Positions 26,157 to 34,004 of a stretch of 64,000 nt of DNA are shown here, one piece after another. A program made the translations under genes and the position numbers. The stretch is from NCBI GenBank assembly GCA_964484465.1, contig CAZAFL010000002.1:62001-126000 (forward strand). The letters run 5' to 3'. Each line of letters begins with the position of its first letter. Position 1 is the first letter of the stretch. The notes below the pieces were generated by a model. That model was not told the origin of the DNA. It did no database searches and worked only from the letters and a program-made list of their open reading frames with translations. Source of the DNA: CAZAFL01 sp964484465. Its GTDB lineage: Bacteria > Bacteroidota > Ignavibacteria > UBA10030 > SZUA-254.

Positions 26157-26813
26157 ATGCCGAAGAAGTTAATTTCAGAATATACGGTCATCGAAGCAGC
26201 CCGGAAGGGGGAAAAAATTCTCTTCTTTGATAGCGAAGTAATTATCACCGATGCGGCTAAAGAAAGAGCGAAGCAACTTGGCGTTCGACTGGAACATAAG
26301 AAACATGAATCAAACCCTTCCCCCGGAGAATTGTCCTCCTCAAATCGAACACAGAGGGAGAAGGAGGTTATTGCTATTGGAAGCGATCACGGAGGTTTTC
26401 AGCTGAAGGAGGCCCTCAAACCGTTGATGGAGAGTATGGGATATAAAGTTGTAGACCTTGGAACCTATTCCGAAGAAGCATGTGATTATCCTGATTATGC
26501 CTATGCGGTTGCACGGATGATTTCCCTGGGAGATGCATCTCGTGGCATCATGATCGATGCAGTCGGATCTGCATCCGCCATCGTCGCGAATAAAGTGAAA
26601 GGGATCAGGGCAGTCTGTTGTTTCAATGAATTTTCTGCGCAGAGCAGCCGTGAGCACAACAATGCTAACGTCCTGACGCTCGGAGGAAGAGTGCTTGGAT
26701 CCGAACTGGCAAAATCGATTGTCAAAGTTTGGCTGACGACAAATTTCGGAGGCGGAAGACATCAAAAGAGATTGGATAAAATCTCAGATATTGAAAAACG
26801 GTCAGAAACATAG
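26157..26813 (+). CDS. RpiB/LacAB-family sugar-phosphate isomerase with an N-terminal extension and altered active site
   Basis: Residues 70-218 match the RpiB fold (IGSDHGGFQLKEALKP, LGTYSEEACDYPDYAYAVA, ANKVKGIRAVCCFNEFSAQS, ANVLTLGGRVLG). In RpiB the segment before this last part reads like CGTGxG with a catalytic Cys; here it is IMIDAVGSASAIVANKVKG, with Asp at the cysteine position. The first 70 residues (EYTVIEAARKGEKILFFDSE and TDAAKERAKQLGVRLE) resemble the short module of EutT/EutQ-like and other microcompartment-associated enzymes, although no shell genes are present here. A true ribose-5-phosphate isomerase function is therefore uncertain. It begins 18 nt after rlpA. Confidence 0.82.
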   Translation: MPKKLISEYTVIEAARKGEKILFFDSEVIITDAAKERAKQLGVRLEHKKHESNPSPGELSSSNRTQREKEVIAIGSDHGGFQLKEALKPLMESMGYKVVDLGTYSEEACDYPDYAYAVARMISLGDASRGIMIDAVGSASAIVANKVKGIRAVCCFNEFSAQSSREHNNANVLTLGGRVLGSELAKSIVKVWLTTNFGGGRHQKRLDKISDIEKRSET

Positions 26814-26815
26814 GG

Positions 26816-27035
26816 ATTAAAATCGAGTAAATCGCGACCCTAGCATCTCACATCGTGACAGGTGTCACCACCTGTTGGCACCTAAAGAAGTAGATTTATA
26901 TTACCACCTTCAAAAGCTTTCAATTCGAATAACGTGATGCCCCCAATTCTGTGGGGGACACCGGCAAGTCACCATTAGTTAGATTCCCCCATTCAAGTAA
27001 TACCCAGGTTTATCTCGATTTAGTCTCGATTTAAT
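26816..27035. repeat. Intergenic segment bounded by imperfect inverted repeats
   Basis: The left end (26816-26837) reads ATTAAAATCGAGTAAATCGC and the right end (27013-27035), read in reverse complement, reads ATTAAATCGAGACTAAATCG, matching apart from small indels. Inside are two small hairpins, ACAGGTG-TCAC-CACCTGT (26858-26875) and CCCCCA-N6-TGGGGG (26940-26957). No coding sequence is visible, and there is no clear target-site duplication. It could be a small MITE-like element or a structured 5' leader of the following gene. Confidence 0.5.
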
Positions 27036-27042
27036 ATCAAAA

Positions 27043-27747
27043 ATGAATCTTCTCATTCGCATATTGTCCGGCATTCTTCTGACATTCACGTCTGTAACGA
27101 CAATGTCAAGCGGGAAGATCTACGTGTTACCGGGATCTGACGTGGTTCTTGACTTACATGTTCCCAAACACCTTGACAACTATTCGCCCCCGGAACTTAC
27201 GGAAAAGGAAGTCCGGATCATTAATGAGATATGTAGTGAATTTATGGTTGATGAACGTCTTATTTGCGCTCTTATCAAGCAGGAATCTCAATTTGACAGG
27301 GAAGCGGTAAGCGAGCGCGGGGCGTTGGGTTTGATGCAGCTCATGCCTGTGACAAATTCCGAAATCAATGAAAAATTACACATCGGAGATGCAAGTCTGT
27401 TGACCTCACATATCAAGGCTGGGACGTATTATTTTTCGACCCTTTGTGGCCTGTTTCAGAGATGTACACCGGAGGATCGTGTGCGACTTGCCCTTGCGGC
27501 TTACAACGCAGGTCCTGCGAGGGTTTACGATGCTCAACAAGTAGCTGCCTACTTAAATGAAAACCCCAATTCGTGGGAGTCAGTTCGGCATGCCCTTCCG
27601 CTCCTCTCGAAGAGATATTATTCGTTGCATCAATTAGTGTGGGAGGATGGAAGGCCAAGAAACGGTTTTTTTGGAAGTTCCCGTCAAACGATCACGTTCG
27701 TTGAGAACGTGATGAAGTACTACCGCGAGTTTAGCAAGAACAGCTAA
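27043..27747 (+). CDS. Lytic transglycosylase, SLT domain
   Basis: The 234-residue exported protein cleaves peptidoglycan glycan strands. A signal-like N-terminus (LLIRILSGILLTFTSVTTMS) precedes the SLT domain at about residues 68-195. The catalytic Glu is in LICALIKQESQFDREAVSE, followed by ALGLMQLMPVTN and RLALAAYNAGPARV, the conserved family blocks. The remaining C-terminus continues the fold. It is separated from rpiB by the repeat-bounded segment, so it may be an independent unit. Confidence 0.92.
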   Translation: MNLLIRILSGILLTFTSVTTMSSGKIYVLPGSDVVLDLHVPKHLDNYSPPELTEKEVRIINEICSEFMVDERLICALIKQESQFDREAVSERGALGLMQLMPVTNSEINEKLHIGDASLLTSHIKAGTYYFSTLCGLFQRCTPEDRVRLALAAYNAGPARVYDAQQVAAYLNENPNSWESVRHALPLLSKRYYSLHQLVWEDGRPRNGFFGSSRQTITFVENVMKYYREFSKNS

Positions 27748-27827
27748 ACTCCTGAAATCCACGCGTCATGCCTTTCGTGACAAAAATCACGTGAAATAAA
27801 AATTTTCTAATAATCGTAATATTTTTC

Positions 27828-27856
27828 TTGACAAGCACCTTTGTCTTGGTTATATT
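27828..27856 (+). promoter_or_regulatory. Canonical promoter with no downstream gene
   Basis: TTGACA (27828-27833), 17 nt, TATATT (27851-27856). The next gene on this strand is almost 2 kb away and the gene in between is on the opposite strand. Confidence 0.8.
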
Positions 27857-27862
27857 ACGCCT

Positions 27863-28007
27863 ATCAATTGTTCCTGTTTATTTGTAAGAGAAATCCTTTC
27901 CGTAATCTGATTCGGGGTCAGTTCTTCACTAAGAGTCGAAGGCATTGGCTTTAGAGAAACGCTCGGGAGGCGGTTCAATAACTCGTCGGTGTCTTCGACT
28001 TTTTTTT
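27863..28007 (+). ncRNA. Candidate small non-coding RNA
   Basis: From the predicted start near 27863, about 145 nt run to a strong 3' hairpin: a 16-bp stem with some wobble pairs (AGTCGAAGGCATTGGC, 27934-27949, with GTCGGTGTCTTCGACT, 27985-28000), a 35-nt loop and then eight T. There is no ATG in the transcript and no open frame of note. It lacks the SRP-RNA tetraloop motif, tmRNA features and tRNA boxes, and its ends do not pair as in 6S RNA. Its role is unknown; antisense action on the 3' end of the convergent arginine decarboxylase gene is possible only if transcription reads through. Confidence 0.6.
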
Positions 28008-28071
28008 GAGTTGTCGTTCCTCGCCGGCAGGGCAGGATGGTGTTTATTGAAGCGGGTATTCGAAAAGTTGT

Positions 28072-28617
28072 TCAGGGAAGCAAAATGGCGCTTGCGATAA
28101 CGGTTGTCCACAAACCGTTTTTATCTCCCTCTGCAGACTGGGTAATGTTGTATGTTTTAACAATCTTGCCGCTCATTTTATAGAGTTTCTCCCGTTCATC
28201 CCAGCCGGTATCGGCGTTGAATTCAACGCCGAGCGTGGTCGCAAGCATAGTCGCGGCTAAGTCTTCAGCATATTCTCCTGCCTTCTCATCTGTCTCGCCG
28301 AACGGGTGGTGTTCCGATAAATAACCGTACTGTGAATTGTCCGCCGGTGTAGCAACTCCGAGAGAGGCGGCGATGAGTCTGTTCGGCTCGTTGGTTGCAT
28401 TACGTGCCATCACCGCGAACGTAATCTGGCCCGCCTGCAGCATCTTTAATCCGTCTTCCGCCGGTATGCGCTTGCAGCCTGCAGGGTAGATGCTCGAGAC
28501 GGTGACAAGGTTGCATTTTTCAATTTTTGCATCACGCAATGCTAATTCGAATGATTGCAGGTAATCTTTATGGCGTCCCACGCCTTTCGTAAAGAATATC
28601 TTTGTTGGAACGTACAC
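28072..28617 (-). CDS. Pyruvoyl-dependent arginine decarboxylase
   Basis: Converts arginine to agmatine for polyamine synthesis. The proenzyme cleaves itself to make the pyruvoyl group at the second Ser of LVTVSSIYPAGCKRIP (residues 38-53). Other family blocks are FFTKGVGRHKDYLQSFELAL and NEPNRLIAASLGVA, plus SEHHPFGETDEKAGEYAEDL. At 181 residues it fits PvlArgDC. The start is GTG 28617, chosen because AAAGGAG lies seven bases upstream (28631-28625). Confidence 0.92.
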   Translation of the reverse strand: MYVPTKIFFTKGVGRHKDYLQSFELALRDAKIEKCNLVTVSSIYPAGCKRIPAEDGLKMLQAGQITFAVMARNATNEPNRLIAASLGVATPADNSQYGYLSEHHPFGETDEKAGEYAEDLAATMLATTLGVEFNADTGWDEREKLYKMSGKIVKTYNITQSAEGDKNGLWTTVIASAILLP

Positions 28618-28798
28618 TTCAAGCTCTCCTTTAGGATGTTGATAAACGGACTAAATATATTGTTTTCTTTTATGAAAATCTACATTCATAAATTCCGGAT
28701 ACTTCAAGCCTGTTGATCGGCAGATAGATTGAAAAAGTATTAATGGGTTTAAGCTGATAGGGACAAATACAATAATGACCGGTACAAATTCGCCTATG

Positions 28799-29260
28799 TT
28801 AGCGGGCATAATCTCGATGGAGCTGCCTTTCGATTTCCCGCTTCTTAATAGTTTCACGTTTGTCGTACGATTTTTTGCCCTGAGCTACTCCTATTTCAAT
28901 TTTGATAATATTGTTCTTGAAGTACACTTTGAGCGGCACAAGCGTCAGCCCTTTTGTTGTAAGGGAGTTGATAAGGCGCCGGATTTCCTGTTTGTGGAGG
29001 AGGAGCTTCCGCTCACGCTTTGGGTCGTGATTATTAATATTCCCTTTTTCAAACGGACTGATATGCATGCCGATCAACCACAGTTCGCCGTTTTTCAGAA
29101 GAGCATAACCGTCCTGAAGATTGGCATTACCCTGCCGCAGAGATTTGACCTCCGTTCCTTTGAGTACTATTCCTGCTTCATACGTCTCGATGATGAAATA
29201 ATCGTGCAGAGCTTTGCGGTTGGTAACGACAACTTTCTCCTTGGCGGTCTCTGAAGTCAT
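28799..29260 (-). CDS. smpB: SsrA-binding protein SmpB
   Basis: Binds tmRNA and delivers it to stalled ribosomes in trans-translation. The 153-residue protein has RKALHDYFIIETYEAGIVLK, GTEVKSLRQGNANLQDGYA and the C-terminal tail (GVAQGKKSYDKRETIKKREI). All are classical SmpB blocks. The start is ATG 29260. No ssrA gene was found next to it on either side. Confidence 0.95.
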   Translation of the reverse strand: MTSETAKEKVVVTNRKALHDYFIIETYEAGIVLKGTEVKSLRQGNANLQDGYALLKNGELWLIGMHISPFEKGNINNHDPKRERKLLLHKQEIRRLINSLTTKGLTLVPLKVYFKNNIIKIEIGVAQGKKSYDKRETIKKREIERQLHRDYAR

Positions 29261-29415
29261 CTCGGCAACGGCATGGTGGGTGTAATGATAACAATTTTGG
29301 AGGGGAAATGCAACAGAAAGTTTTCAACAGCAACGCTGGTTCCGTCAGCCAGTCAGAGTCAACACCCTGAGTTCATCTGAATAGGAAGATAATCCCAAAA
29401 GGATCTTTTCGGTGT

Positions 29416-29489
29416 AAGAGGGTTTAAGAAAACGAGCCATCATTTTGGCTGGTCTACCCTAAACCCTCTTTTCCGACATCCATCGTCGG
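29416..29489. repeat. Two adjacent hairpins between smpB and lpd
   Basis: AAGAGGGTTTA (29416-29426) pairs perfectly with TAAACCCTCTT (29460-29470) and encloses an inner AGCCA/TGGCT stem. T residues follow. CCGAC (29473-29477) and GTCGG (29485-29489) then form a second hairpin. This could be a terminator of an upstream plus-strand transcript, but no promoter was found for one. Confidence 0.5.
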
Positions 29490-29648
29490 GACATTTCTTT
29501 TCATTCGAACAGAGTCCTCCGGCAGACTGGCAGAGGTTTCAGAATGATTAAAGAGGAAGAAAACTTTATAGATAGATTATAACTTGTAACTGCATCTGAC
29601 CTCGAAATTCTTGTCACATTCTCTAAATTTTCCCAATTGATACCTTCT

Positions 29649-29677
29649 TTGACTTTTCCACCACTATTTCATATATT
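29649..29677 (+). promoter_or_regulatory. Promoter of the lipoate/2-oxoacid dehydrogenase cluster
   Basis: TTGACT (29649-29654), 17 nt, TATATT (29672-29677), 77 nt before lpd. Confidence 0.7.
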
Positions 29678-29754
29678 TTTTTGTGACTTCACTGATAATC
29701 GACGAATTTTTCTTTCAAATGAGGGTGCAATACCCTTTTTTATTTTAACACTTT

Positions 29755-31149
29755 ATGCCAGAACGACAAGTTGATGTTGCCGTCATCGGCGGCGGACCCG
29801 GCGGATATGTTGCCGCGATTCGTGCCTCACAATTGGGATTAAAAACTGTCGTCGTCGAGCGGGACAGGCTTGGCGGCGTATGCCTGAACTGGGGATGCAT
29901 TCCCACCAAAGCTTTATTGAAAAATGCTGAAATCTATCACCAGTTTAAGCATTCCGAAGAGTGGGGGATTACATACAAGGACTTGAAGTTTGATTTTTCA
30001 AAAATCATCGATCGCAGCAGGAAAGTCGCCACGCTCAATTCCAAGGGAGTTGAATACCTTTTCAAAAAGAACAAAATAGAACATATCGCCGGCGTTGGAA
30101 AACTTACCGGAAAACGAAACGTAGAGGTCAGTAAAAATGGTAAGCCTGTAGAAACTATTTCAGCAAAGCATATTATCATCGCAACAGGCGCGCGTCCACG
30201 CACACTTTCGAATGTGAAGATTGATGGCAAGCAGGTTATTTCCAGCACCGAAGCGATGCTTCTGCCCGAATTGCCGAAATCAATGGTCGTCATCGGAGCA
30301 GGCGCAATAGGTGTCGAGTTCGCTTATTTTTATAATGCATTCGGGACAAAGGTCACTGTCGTTGAGATGATGCCGAATATTCTTCCGGTCGAAGACAGGG
30401 AAATTTCAAAGCTTCTGGAGAGCAGTTTCAGAAAAAAAGGTGTTGAAATTTTTACCGAGTCGAAAGTGGACAGCATAAGCACTTCAAAAGAAGTGAACGT
30501 GAATGTCACGACCAAAGAGGGACAGAAGCAATTCAAAGCCGATATCACTTTGATGGCAATCGGAGTCCAGGGAAATGTAGAGAACCTGGGATTGGAGAAT
30601 CTTGGGGTAAAAGTAGAAAAATCCTGGATCCAGGTCGATGATTATAGCCGAACCAATGTTGAAGGAATTTATGCCATCGGCGACGTCGCCGGGCCGCCAT
30701 GGCTCGCGCATGTTGCATCAAAGGAAGGAATCGTTTGCATCGAAGCAATCGCCGGTAAGAATCCTCAGCCGGTTGATTACGACAATATCCCGGGATGTAC
30801 GTACTGTCAGCCGCAGGTTGCGAGCCTGGGTTTAACTGAAGAAAAAGCGACGGCAGAAGGCCACCAAATTAAAGTGGGCCGTTTTCCGTTTAGCGCAAGC
30901 GGGAAAGCCCGCGCCATCGGAGAGACCGAAGGTCTGGTGAAGCTCATTTTCGACGCGAAGTATGGGGAATTGCTTGGCGCTCATATTCTCGGGTCGGAAG
31001 CGACCGAAATGATAGCCGAGCTTGGAATAGCGAAGTCGCTTGAAGCTACAAGTCCAGGAATTTTCGGAACGATCCATGCACACCCGACACTCTCTGAAGC
31101 AATCATGGAAGCCGCAGAAAATGCATACGGTCATTCGATACATATTTAA
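29755..31149 (+). CDS. lpdA: Dihydrolipoyl dehydrogenase (E3)
   Basis: Reoxidises the dihydrolipoyl arm of E2 and passes electrons to NAD+. The FAD-binding motif VIGGGPGGYVAAIRASQLG begins at residue 9, and the redox disulfide is in GVCLNWGCIPTKALLK. The NAD motif VVIGAGAIGVEFAYFYN is near 178, the second FAD motif IYAIGDVAG near 305, and the C-terminal catalytic His-Glu in HAHPTLSEA. Length 464 is standard. It opens a cluster holding all E1, E2 and lipoate genes. Confidence 0.96.
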   Translation: MPERQVDVAVIGGGPGGYVAAIRASQLGLKTVVVERDRLGGVCLNWGCIPTKALLKNAEIYHQFKHSEEWGITYKDLKFDFSKIIDRSRKVATLNSKGVEYLFKKNKIEHIAGVGKLTGKRNVEVSKNGKPVETISAKHIIIATGARPRTLSNVKIDGKQVISSTEAMLLPELPKSMVVIGAGAIGVEFAYFYNAFGTKVTVVEMMPNILPVEDREISKLLESSFRKKGVEIFTESKVDSISTSKEVNVNVTTKEGQKQFKADITLMAIGVQGNVENLGLENLGVKVEKSWIQVDDYSRTNVEGIYAIGDVAGPPWLAHVASKEGIVCIEAIAGKNPQPVDYDNIPGCTYCQPQVASLGLTEEKATAEGHQIKVGRFPFSASGKARAIGETEGLVKLIFDAKYGELLGAHILGSEATEMIAELGIAKSLEATSPGIFGTIHAHPTLSEAIMEAAENAYGHSIHI

Positions 31150-31172
31150 TTTCCAATTGACAATCGAGAATA

Positions 31173-31898
31173 ATGACTGAAGTAAAAACTGTCAACCTCG
31201 GCGTTACAGACTACAAAACTGTCTGGGATTTACAGAAGAAAGTATTCGACTTTCGTGCCGTCGGTAACATCCCGGACATGTTGTTACTTAACGAACATCG
31301 CCATGTCTTCACGCTTGGCAGGAACAGCGATACCAATCATCTTCTGGCAAACGAAGAAGAATTGAAATTCAATGGGGTAGAAGTATTCCATATCGACCGG
31401 GGAGGAGACGTTACCTATCATGGGCCGGGCCAGCTTGTTGTCTATCCGATTCTCGACTTGAATAATTATTACCTGGATATCCATCGTTACCTTCGTGACC
31501 TCGAAGAAGTGATTATCCGGACCTTGTCGGATTTCAATATGCAAGGTCATCGTGATAAAAAATTCACAGGTGTTTGGGTTGGTGAAGATAAAATTGCAGC
31601 TATCGGAATTAAAGTGAGCAGGTGGATAACAATGCATGGCCTCGCGTTGAATGTGACTACAGACCTCTCCTATTTTAACCGGATTATTCCATGCGGGATT
31701 TTCCATAAAGGTGTAACTTCTATGCAAAAGTTGCTGGGAAGCCGGATATTGCTGAGAGAGGTTCAGAAGGGATTGTTATCAAATTTTGAAAAGGTTTTTG
31801 GTGTTCGGGTTGTAGAACAACTGCCGGATGAATTTTATCGGTCAATATGTTATGTGCAAACGGAGAATGAAGAATGCCTTCAAGCAGCAAACCGGTAA
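31173..31898 (+). CDS. lipB: Octanoyltransferase (lipoate biosynthesis)
   Basis: Transfers octanoyl from acyl carrier protein to lipoyl domains of E2 proteins. The signature IDRGGDVTYHGPGQLVVYPI is near residue 70 and the catalytic region with Cys, FNRIIPCGI, near 170, preceded by KIAAIGIKVSRWITMHG. At 241 residues it is full length. The next gene may start inside its 3' end (25-nt overlap), supporting cotranscription with the dehydrogenase genes it serves. Confidence 0.95.
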   Translation: MTEVKTVNLGVTDYKTVWDLQKKVFDFRAVGNIPDMLLLNEHRHVFTLGRNSDTNHLLANEEELKFNGVEVFHIDRGGDVTYHGPGQLVVYPILDLNNYYLDIHRYLRDLEEVIIRTLSDFNMQGHRDKKFTGVWVGEDKIAAIGIKVSRWITMHGLALNVTTDLSYFNRIIPCGIFHKGVTSMQKLLGSRILLREVQKGLLSNFEKVFGVRVVEQLPDEFYRSICYVQTENEECLQAANR

Positions 31899-34003
31899 TC
31901 CCGATGAAAAATAATCGGTCTTCATCGAAATCACAAAAAGGGGGAAATGGTCAGCAGGAAGCTTCTTCAGTTGCAGGAGGAATGAAGGACGAAAGTCTTG
32001 CAAATCTTTCGAAAGAGCGACTTGTCAATGCCTACCGGTTGATGTATACAGCGAGAAAAACCGATGACAAAATCCTACTCTTGTTGAAACAGGGCAAAGT
32101 ATTCTTTCATATCGGTGGTTCGGGTCATGAAGCGGCTCAGGTTGCTACTGCGTTTGCGATGAAACCGGGTTACGATTGGGCATATCCATATTATCGCGAC
32201 CTTGCTTTTTCTCTTAGTTTCGGTTACACCGTAGAAGAAATTTTTCTCGAGGCATTGCACCGGGCAAAAGGACCCAGCAGCGCTGGCTTTGCAATGCCAT
32301 TTCATTATGGACATAAAAAGTGGCGCATTATCGCCCAATCGAGTCCAACTGGAACACAGTACTTGGAGGCTGTCGGTACTGCTCTGGGGAATGTGAAGGA
32401 AGGAAAGGATGAAGTTGTATATGTTTCTTCCGGCGAAGGTTCGACGAGCGAAGGAGAATTTCACGAGGCTGTAAACTGGGCCGCGCGTGAAAAACTTCCG
32501 GTGATTTTCCTTATTCAGGATAATAAGTTTGCTATTTCAGTTACAAAAAAAGAACAGACCGCGGCGAAATCCGTATTTCATCTTGTGAGCGGTTATGAAG
32601 GATTGCGCCGGTATGAAGTTGACGGCTGTGATTTTCTCGCTTCACATGCGTCTGCAATTGAAGCTGTAGCGCATGCCAGAAAAGGGAACGGACCGAGCCT
32701 CATCCTGGCGCATACCGTTCGCTTACTTCCTCATTCTTCGTCAGATGACCAACGAAAGTATCGTACTGAAGACGACCTTGCACAGGATCGTTCCCTTGAT
32801 CCGCTCCCGCGGCTCGAACGATATTTAGTCGAAAACAAAATTCTTGACGCTAACGGCATCAAACAAATTCAACAGGAAGTTATCGACCGAATCGACCGTG
32901 CAGCTGATGCGGCAGAAGCTGAACCTCAACAGGATGCAAAAAATCTGTTGAAGTTTGTATATGCGCCAGAAGAACGTATCTCGAAGGAGGTATTTAAGGA
33001 ACCTTCACATCATGGGGACAAGATTGTCATGGTAGATGCAATTAACCATGCAATGGCGGAAGAGCTCGAACGCAATCCAAAAATGTTAATCTATGGAGAA
33101 GATGTTGCAGGAGATAAAGGGGGTGTGTTTACCGCGACCAAAGGATTAACCAGGAAATTTGGGTGGGAACGCGTCTTCAATTCACCGCTTGCAGAAGCGA
33201 GTATTATTGGTACGGCGTTGGGACTGGCTGTTCGCGGATTCAAACCTGTTGTCGAAATTCAATTCGGTGATTATATCTGGCCCGGGTTTATGCAATTGCG
33301 TGATGAAGTTGCGATGCTGCGCTTCCGATCGAATAATGAATGGTCGTGTCCAATGGTCGTTCGCGTCGCAGTCGGTGGATATATTCACGGCGGACTCTAC
33401 CATAGCCAGAGTATTGACGGTTTCTTTACTCACATCCCCGGTCTGCGGGTTGTAATGCCGTCGAATGCCGCTGATGCGAAAGGGCTCCTGAAAACTGCCT
33501 GCCGCTCCGACGATCCTGTTATCTTTTGTGAGCACAAAGGTCTTTATCGCGCTAGTTATGCAGCAACCCCCGAGCCAGATGGCGAATATTGCCTTCCCTT
33601 TGGAATCGCGAAAACAGTCCGCGAAGGAACAGATATTTCTTTGATAACATGGGGAATGATGGTTCAACGGTCAATTGAAGCGGCAAGAACAATGGAAGAG
33701 AAAGGAACATCGGTTGAAGTGATCGACCTCCGTACTCTTAATCCGCTGGATACGGACGCAGTATTCACGTCAGTGAAAAAAACCGGAAAAGTACTCGTCG
33801 TTCACGAAGATACGTTAACGGGAGGTTTTGGAGCAGAGATAGCTGCACTTATTGCACACGAAGCGTTCACCAGACTTGACGCGCCGGTCAAGCGTGTAGC
33901 GGCAAAAGATTCACCTGTTCCATATGGACCTACGCTGGAGAACGCTATGTTGCCGCAGACCGCCGATATTGTTACAGCGCTGGAACAACTAATATCCTTC
34001 TGA
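31874..34003 (+). CDS. Fused E1 alpha-beta of a 2-oxoacid dehydrogenase (branched-chain type)
   Basis: The 709-residue protein joins both halves of the thiamine diphosphate E1 that decarboxylates 2-oxoacids and reductively acylates E2. The alpha half includes the ThDP motif region SSGEGSTSEGEFHEAVNWAA ending in LIQDNKFAIS. The beta half starts near residue 385 (MVDAINHAMAEELERN) with LIYGEDVAGDKGG and a C-terminal transketolase-type domain (VIDLRTLNPLDTDAVF). Such fusions are usual in Bacteroidota and most resemble branched-chain 2-oxoacid dehydrogenases. The start at 31874 has GGAG eight bases upstream and overlaps lipB; ATG 31904 is the alternative. Confidence 0.92.
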   Translation: MPSSSKPVIPMKNNRSSSKSQKGGNGQQEASSVAGGMKDESLANLSKERLVNAYRLMYTARKTDDKILLLLKQGKVFFHIGGSGHEAAQVATAFAMKPGYDWAYPYYRDLAFSLSFGYTVEEIFLEALHRAKGPSSAGFAMPFHYGHKKWRIIAQSSPTGTQYLEAVGTALGNVKEGKDEVVYVSSGEGSTSEGEFHEAVNWAAREKLPVIFLIQDNKFAISVTKKEQTAAKSVFHLVSGYEGLRRYEVDGCDFLASHASAIEAVAHARKGNGPSLILAHTVRLLPHSSSDDQRKYRTEDDLAQDRSLDPLPRLERYLVENKILDANGIKQIQQEVIDRIDRAADAAEAEPQQDAKNLLKFVYAPEERISKEVFKEPSHHGDKIVMVDAINHAMAEELERNPKMLIYGEDVAGDKGGVFTATKGLTRKFGWERVFNSPLAEASIIGTALGLAVRGFKPVVEIQFGDYIWPGFMQLRDEVAMLRFRSNNEWSCPMVVRVAVGGYIHGGLYHSQSIDGFFTHIPGLRVVMPSNAADAKGLLKTACRSDDPVIFCEHKGLYRASYAATPEPDGEYCLPFGIAKTVREGTDISLITWGMMVQRSIEAARTMEEKGTSVEVIDLRTLNPLDTDAVFTSVKKTGKVLVVHEDTLTGGFGAEIAALIAHEAFTRLDAPVKRVAAKDSPVPYGPTLENAMLPQTADIVTALEQLISF

Positions 34004-34004
34004 C

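Larger units (their letters stand above)
27748..28071. other. Intergenic region between the transglycosylase and arginine decarboxylase genes
   Basis: About 324 nt between convergent genes. Most of it is taken up by a plus-strand promoter (27828-27856) and a candidate small RNA (27863-28007). Upstream of these, CGTGA-CAAAAA-TCACG forms a weak hairpin after the transglycosylase stop. Confidence 0.6.
29261..29754. other. Intergenic region between smpB and lpd
   Basis: About 494 nt between divergent genes. It contains two adjacent hairpins at 29416-29489 and the lpd promoter at 29649-29677. I looked for tmRNA because smpB is adjacent and saw no tRNA-like ends. The rest shows nothing I can name. 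Confidence 0.6.

Noticed and set aside
27863..28007. Interpretation of the small RNA as 6S, SRP RNA or tmRNA
   Set aside because: The 5' and 3' ends do not pair as in 6S RNA, the SRP GGAA-loop motif is missing, and there are no tRNA-like ends or tag frame.
28651..28857. 68-codon minus-strand frame between the arginine decarboxylase and smpB genes
   Set aside because: It overlaps the smpB 3' end, has no ribosome-binding site and no recognisable domain; treated as non-coding spacer.
29261..29754. ssrA (tmRNA) next to smpB
   Set aside because: No tRNA-like acceptor end, T-loop or tag peptide frame could be found on either strand.
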